From Tetramitus jugosus (Eukaryota; Heterolobosea; Eutetramitea; Acrasida; Vahlkampfiidae): 64,000 bases of DNA. The number at the start of each line of letters is the position of its first letter. Position 1 is the first letter of the stretch. Where the stretch lies: NCBI GenBank assembly GCA_937625935.1, contig OW569352.1, positions 248,001 through 312,000 of the forward strand, written 5' to 3'. The position numbers and the translations under genes were made by a program. Positions 59,375 through 64,000 of this stretch are shown here, in pieces. The notes beneath the pieces are model-generated. The model was not told the origin of the DNA. It searched no databases and saw only the letters and a list, made by a program, of their open reading frames with translations.

Positions 59375-61936
59375 ATGAGTCAACCACCACAACAAAGGAG
59401 AAAGCGCAACTACTCTTCCATGTCCAACAACAACACCAACAACAGCAACAATGAGTCATCAGAGCACCACTCAAAGCTACGTGGTGGTGAAGATGATGAT
59501 TCATCTGCTGTAGCTACCACTAATGATCATTTGACAACACAGACAGTAGTACTCATTCAAGTCACTTGTCTCGGTGGTGACCAACCACAACAAAACGGTG
59601 GTGAGAGTAGAGAGAACCATGACGAAGAAGAGAACAGCAGTAATCATCGTCAATCATCCACTCCTACTCAACGCAGAAGAAGAATTTCACATTCATCATC
59701 ATTATCACCATCATCTCACAGCAACAACCATAACAATACACCATCAAAAACAAGTAGCACATCAGATGACGGCAGCAGCAGTGATGATAATAGTGAGACA
59801 CAGCAACAACAACAACAACAACGGTACACCTGTACACTGATTTCTCTCTCATCGTCATCATCACCAGGAGCAACAACATCCGACTCATCATCATCATCTC
59901 CCTCAAAACATAACAACAACTCACCATCATCACCATCATCATCATCATCATCAACGTCACATCATCATGAACGTTATATCATGTTGGTTCAACCAGACCA
60001 AAAATATTCTCTGAAAGCAACCAATAATGATGCACTAGATGATTATTCACTCAGTGTCTCAGTCAATGATGAATTGTTGGGTGAGGAGGAAGTGATTGCT
60101 ATACCAAAAGATCCAGTGATATTGGACGAGTACTACAATGGACCGTTGGAGTTTGATGATGCAGATTCGACGTTGATTGTCATTTCGGCGTCCTCTGTTG
60201 ATTCAATCAAGAAGAAGGCAAGAGTAAACAAACGCAATGCACGATATAGTGTCGTGAAGGTATGTCTCTCTCTCATATTGTCTTTTTTTGTATCTGTTTT
60301 CTTGTTGTTGTTGTTGTTGGTGCTTCATGGTGTTGCATATGCAGCAGCACAGTTGATTATAGTTTTGATGACTCACACACACTTGTTACTTTTGTGCATT
60401 GGTATATAGGGTGAGCATCAAATTGAAATATCGATAGAGTGTTTGACATTGGCTCCCTTCTCAGAGAGAATCAAAGAAATAGGCTACGATGAGAGCCAGC
60501 TACATCCAAATGAACAGGCCATTCTATCACGGTCGTCCATGCCTTCACCTGAGGATAAACCCAGTAGTGGCGCCAGAACGAGGAGGAGAATCAGTGCAAG
60601 CACAAGAGCTTTGAAATTGAAATCTTCACCGAGCAAGGCAACTTCAGCCACCACCAAGGAGTCACCCCAACAGCAACAAAACGCAGCCAATAATGGTGTC
60701 AAGAAGGAGTCGACCTCTTCTGCCGACACACCCGAGACTAAGCAAATGAAAAAATTACAGGACAGCGTTCTGCAGCCTATTTATGATTCGCTCATGAGCA
60801 CAGAACAACACTTGTTCCACAACACGTATTATCCTCAGTTGAGTGATCAAATAGCGTTCATTAGAGATGGTTACCTTGCATTTTGGAAGGGTATTGCCTC
60901 GGTTTCCATGCTAAGACAGCACATTCAGCCTTTGTTGACTAATGTGCCACCATTGGACAATGGATCAGGTCTTCCTGATGTGATTTTCTGCACAGTGAAG
61001 CGAATAGAGTATCGGCCATTTTCCATTTGCAATGATAGTGCAACCGTTATCCTGAGAACGATAGAGTTGTTTGTGGACGATATTGGATCGGGCAAGGCAT
61101 CCAAGAAACATCAGGACCTTGTCGGAACAAGTTTCAAGATTGATTATTATGATCATCCGACAACAATGGCCAATTACATGATCCTGAGGCGACTGTATGA
61201 GTGTTCCATGCAGTTTGCAGAGAATAGATTGAAGAAGGGCATGACTATACAGTCCAGTTTCGACAAGGAGTTTCACTCTGGCAAAATAATGACAATTGCC
61301 AGTCGGAATAGTAGTCCTTGGGAGTGCATTCTTGTTCGATGGAAAGATGGAAGTGAATCAAAGATCAGTGCTTGGGAGATTAAGCAGATAGAGAAGCAAG
61401 AAGACCTACAAATTCCATTCATTGAGGAGGAACTAGCAAAGGAGTTGCAGACAGAAATTGAGCAAATCTTCCAAAATGAGATCATACAGCAATTACCTAA
61501 TTATTTATCACGAAATCCGAATCCACTTTCACTTGAAACCATCAAGGAGAGAATGGAGAATAGATTCTATCGGTCAACTGATGCCTTTTTGGATGATTTA
61601 CAATGTGTTGTGTCATCTGTGAGCAGACTGGCCATAGGATCTGATGCCGATAAGACTCTAAAGTGGTTCTTTGACGAGGTTGACCTGATAATATCCAACT
61701 TTTATCACCAGGAGGGAGATGATGAAGATTACTCGAGCGACGAGGAAGATGACTGCAACTTTATAGAGTTTTCTTTTAGCAGATTCAAGGCAGAAGCCTG
61801 TGAGGACTATGCTGCTGCACCGTATGCTCGACTGGCATCATCAACTACAACGAAACAAGTGGAAAGGAAGTTCCTCACTCAAGGAACAGAGCAGTTCACC
61901 AACGATAACGCAGACTTTGCACTTGCGGCAGAATAA
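59375..61936 (+). CDS. PHIP/BRWD-like protein: cryptic Tudor and bromodomain-like region
   Basis: Two exons run 59375-60259 and 60410-61936 (150-bp intron, GTATGT...TATATAG, phase 0), for 803 residues. The first ~230 residues are Ser, Gln, Asn and His low complexity. From about 446, RDGYLAFWKGIASVSMLRQHI, then FKIDYYDHPTTMANYMILRRLYE and KIMTIASRNSSPWECILVRWKDGSESKISAWEIKQIE match the cryptic Tudor of PHIP/BRWD proteins. From about 656, LPNYLSRNPNPLSLETIKERMENRFYRSTDAFLDDLQCVVSSVSRLA corresponds to the second half of a bromodomain. In the animal proteins these regions follow WD40 repeats and read methyl/acetyl marks with the CUL4 ligase; WD40 repeats are missing here. Chromatin binding is a fair inference. 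Confidence 0.75.
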
Positions 61937-62286
61937 AAAATCTGTGCGTGTCGGATTATTCTTGGCACCAGCACACGCAAAAAAAAAGTGCCTGCTCAGA
62001 AATTCTGGGTTCGTTTTCAGAAAGTCAAAAAAAACCGACAAGAAAAAATCAAATAAGAACATCACACACGAGCTTGAACACCGAACCAGAAGACACACAC
62101 ATAGTTAACTTCTCACACGCACAACACAAGCACATTGAACTTACGATACACTCATACATACCATACATTGAATTCGTCAGTTCCACACATTTACTCCTTT
62201 TAACGGACAATACAAACTTATACAAGCACAAACAAAGCTTACCCAAACAAAAATACCCAAGCAAACCCCAACACCCCAACAACTTA
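61937..62286. other. Intergenic region after the PHIP/BRWD-like gene
   Basis: This is A/C-rich sequence with many CACA and CAAAC runs. A long open frame passes through it but has the composition of an untranslated leader. No motif was recognised. Confidence 0.35.
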
Positions 62287-63084
62287 ATGTCCATTTTTAT
62301 GCAAAACATCGCTATCAACAACAACAACAACAACATCGACATCATTATTAACAACGCCAACATCATCAACGACACCATCGCCATCAACAAGAACATTATT
62401 AGAACCGAACAAGAAGAAGAAGAAGCACAACAAGTAATTATCACCGAACCAGCAGTGGCAGAAGAAGCGGAAGCGGCAGCAGTAGTAGTAGTCGAAGAGG
62501 AAGAAGTAGAAGAGGAGGACATAGAGGTCAAAATAGTCAAAGAGGTCATAGAGGAGAAAAAAACTACTACTACAACAACGACTACTACCACTACTGCTAC
62601 GACCACACTAGAGAAGGACATTGATTTTAAGAAGTTTAAGCAGGATAAGGATAAGCAGGACAAGGGGGATTTATATTTGCAGTTGCTGTCATTGTTTTTA
62701 CTAGTTTCTTTGCACGGGGGGGATTATCTATATTATTGGCAAGGCGGCAACGGCTTGAAGGGCAATCAACAACAACAACAAGAACAACAACAAACTCCCT
62801 TGCAACCCCTTCATCATCAACCCCAACATCCAGGACTCAACGACAACAACACCAATAATAATTATAATAGCAACAACAACAACAACAACAACGATAATAA
62901 TAGAGTAAGAAGAAGGAGCAACAGAAGCAACATTAGAAGTAGTAGAAGAGAAAGCATTTGCCGCAGTTTTAGTAGTGAATCAAGCGTCCGACGATCATCA
63001 TTTTCTTCACGTCGCAGCTCTTCGTTTAGCTCCTTTGCTTCTTCTTGTTGCTCCTCTAGTTGTTCATTTGTTGCTTGCTGTTAA
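62287..63084 (+). CDS. Doubtful low-complexity ORF
   Basis: ATG 62287 opens a 265-residue frame: MSIFMQNIAINNNN, a Glu/Val/Ala-rich part, a poly-Thr run, one hydrophobic stretch (LYLQLLSLFLLVSLHGGDYLYYW), Gln and Asn runs, and a Ser/Arg/Cys-rich end. No domain is seen. Nearly all of it is simple repeats that stay open by chance in several frames. It could be a real gene, an exon of the following DIS3L2-like gene, or its leader. I list it because it fills an otherwise empty 1.2 kb. Confidence 0.25.
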   Translation: MSIFMQNIAINNNNNNIDIIINNANIINDTIAINKNIIRTEQEEEEAQQVIITEPAVAEEAEAAAVVVVEEEEVEEEDIEVKIVKEVIEEKKTTTTTTTTTTTATTTLEKDIDFKKFKQDKDKQDKGDLYLQLLSLFLLVSLHGGDYLYYWQGGNGLKGNQQQQQEQQQTPLQPLHHQPQHPGLNDNNTNNNYNSNNNNNNNDNNRVRRRSNRSNIRSSRRESICRSFSSESSVRRSSFSSRRSSSFSSFASSCCSSSCSFVACC

Positions 63085-63185
63085 GCTCACTCCCGGTTAT
63101 ATATATTTTATTAGACAAAGTAGACCCACCCTACAAACTCTACCCAAACAACCCTATCGAATCAAAGAATAATACTACGGAAAGA

Positions 63186-64000
63186 ATGGTTGCTCAACAT
63201 CCTGATTCTTTGACTTCTAATCAACAACAACTTACTACTATTATTACGTCAACAACAACAACAACTATTGAAACAAAGTCCACCTCTCCCATCAAGACAC
63301 AAAAGCACAATGGAGGTGGAAGACAACAACAACAACGAAAAACAACACAACAACAAGGAATTAAAAATGTAACAATTCAAGAAAAGACGGAAGCCAAGCC
63401 GTGCGATGCAGCACAGGAAGGCGACCGCATTGCCCAAAAGAAAATCAATGGAGGCGAAGTTCCCGCTCCAACCAGTCCAAAGAAAAAAGTCCGTTCGCAC
63501 TATGAGGCTCATTTATCGGCCCTAGAAGTTGCCCAGGGTCTGCAACAAGGAACACTATTCCAAGGTCAACTAAGAATTAATTCCTTTGACAGAAATGAAG
63601 CGTATGTGACTGCTCAAGGAGTTGAAACAGATGTGTACATTTATGGAGAAAGCACAAGAAATCGTGCACTTGACAGTGATATCGTCATTATTAAGCTCAA
63701 TCCTGCGAAACAGTGGAGAAAGAGAGAAGGTAAAGATATTCAACCAACTGGCAAAGTTGTTGCAATATCACAAAAACTCAGAAAGCAAAACATTGTTGGC
63801 ATATTGAAGCCTGCCAGAGAAGAAATGTTCGTGACATCCAATGACCAATTTGCTTACTTTATACCCGTGGACAAGAGATATCCGCGCGTCATGATACCAA
63901 TCTCAGAGTGTCCACAACATTTTATGGAGAATCCAGCTGATTTACAGAAGGACCTGTTCGTGGCTTCAATATTGAAGTGGACAGCATCCTCCCCGCTGCC
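63186..64000 (+). CDS. DIS3L2: DIS3L2-like RNB-family exoribonuclease (3' end beyond window)
   Basis: The frame from ATG 63186 stays open to the edge (271 codons). After a Gln, Thr and Lys-rich leader, the fold starts near residue 100: VRSHYEAHLSALEVAQGLQQGTLFQGQLRINSFDRNEAYVTAQGVETDVYIYGESTRNRALDSDIVIIKL. This matches the first cold-shock domain of DIS3L2, including the ARNRAL-type turn (TRNRALDSD). The second cold-shock domain begins GKVVAISQKLRKQNIVGILKP. DIS3L2 degrades oligouridylated RNAs 3' to 5' in the cytoplasm, outside the exosome. The RNB catalytic domain lies beyond the window. DIS3 and DIS3L1 are less likely because no PIN domain precedes. Confidence 0.82.
   Translation, partial: MVAQHPDSLTSNQQQLTTIITSTTTTTIETKSTSPIKTQKHNGGGRQQQQRKTTQQQGIKNVTIQEKTEAKPCDAAQEGDRIAQKKINGGEVPAPTSPKKKVRSHYEAHLSALEVAQGLQQGTLFQGQLRINSFDRNEAYVTAQGVETDVYIYGESTRNRALDSDIVIIKLNPAKQWRKREGKDIQPTGKVVAISQKLRKQNIVGILKPAREEMFVTSNDQFAYFIPVDKRYPRVMIPISECPQHFMENPADLQKDLFVASILKWTASSPL

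Noticed and set aside
1-64000. CRISPR arrays, bacterial operons or ribosome binding sites
   Set aside because: No spaced direct repeats of CRISPR type were seen. Introns and eukaryote-specific genes show that this is nuclear eukaryotic DNA. The many CAT, CAA and GTT runs are microsatellites within coding sequence.

Overview
This is protein-dense eukaryotic nuclear DNA, most like a Naegleria-type heterolobosean amoeba. Genes are close together, most are single-exon, and the few introns are short (60 to 391 bp) with GTATGT or GTAAGT-like donors. Proteins carry long Asn, Gln, Thr and Ser runs (CAA, AAC and ATC repeats), and start codons sit in A/C-rich leaders. The gene set mixes universal eukaryotic functions with a Zn2Cys6 factor, a seven-helix receptor resembling cAMP receptors, and a hemerythrin. 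The species assignment is inference.

Layout. 1-7.3 kb: a PH-domain protein (runs off the left edge), a type II membrane protein that may be a glycosyltransferase, complex I subunit NDUFB7, proteasome lid subunit RPN8, and glycine cleavage H protein. 7.5-18.1 kb: a class III cyclase homology protein with altered catalytic residues, a 1069-residue NT-C2/coiled-coil protein with a DIL-like end, a CYP7/CYP8-like P450, and a TUP1-like corepressor. 18.4-29.3 kb: ORC2 divergent from a TPR gene across a 59-bp promoter with an E2F-type site, a NUP88-like nucleoporin, a carboxylic acid reductase with a degenerate ZZ finger, and a hemerythrin. 29.5-42.8 kb: a TPR protein, the Zn2Cys6 protein, a large unrecognised protein, an RRM-only relative of PPIE, a C2-filamin protein, a TRAF7-like ligase, TMEM234, GGACT, and a LEA2-type membrane protein. 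43-52.5 kb: the receptor, INTS2, a CCDC81-like HU protein, a kelch protein and a short-chain dehydrogenase. 52.7-59 kb: a tRNA-Lys(CUU) gene and an eS30-like gene separated by about 5.6 kb of mobile DNA. 59.3-64 kb: a PHIP/BRWD-like reader and the start of a DIS3L2-like exonuclease.

The most unusual region is 52.88-58.53 kb. It holds an intact 1003-codon ORF whose C-terminal half has the CxxC, HxxxxH and +20 Glu pattern of RAG1/Transib-type DDE transposases, plus an intact 235-codon companion ORF with no recognised family. Next to them are a 5'-truncated non-LTR retrotransposon tail flanked by a perfect 15-bp repeat, a third near-copy of that repeat at the far left edge, a run of RNA-type hairpins, and two abutting perfect palindromes. 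I read this as repeated insertion at one target lying between the tRNA and the stop codon of the eS30-like gene.

Exon joins were derived by hand from GT/AG sites and reading-frame continuity. Protein families were assigned by recognising motifs; no database search was run.
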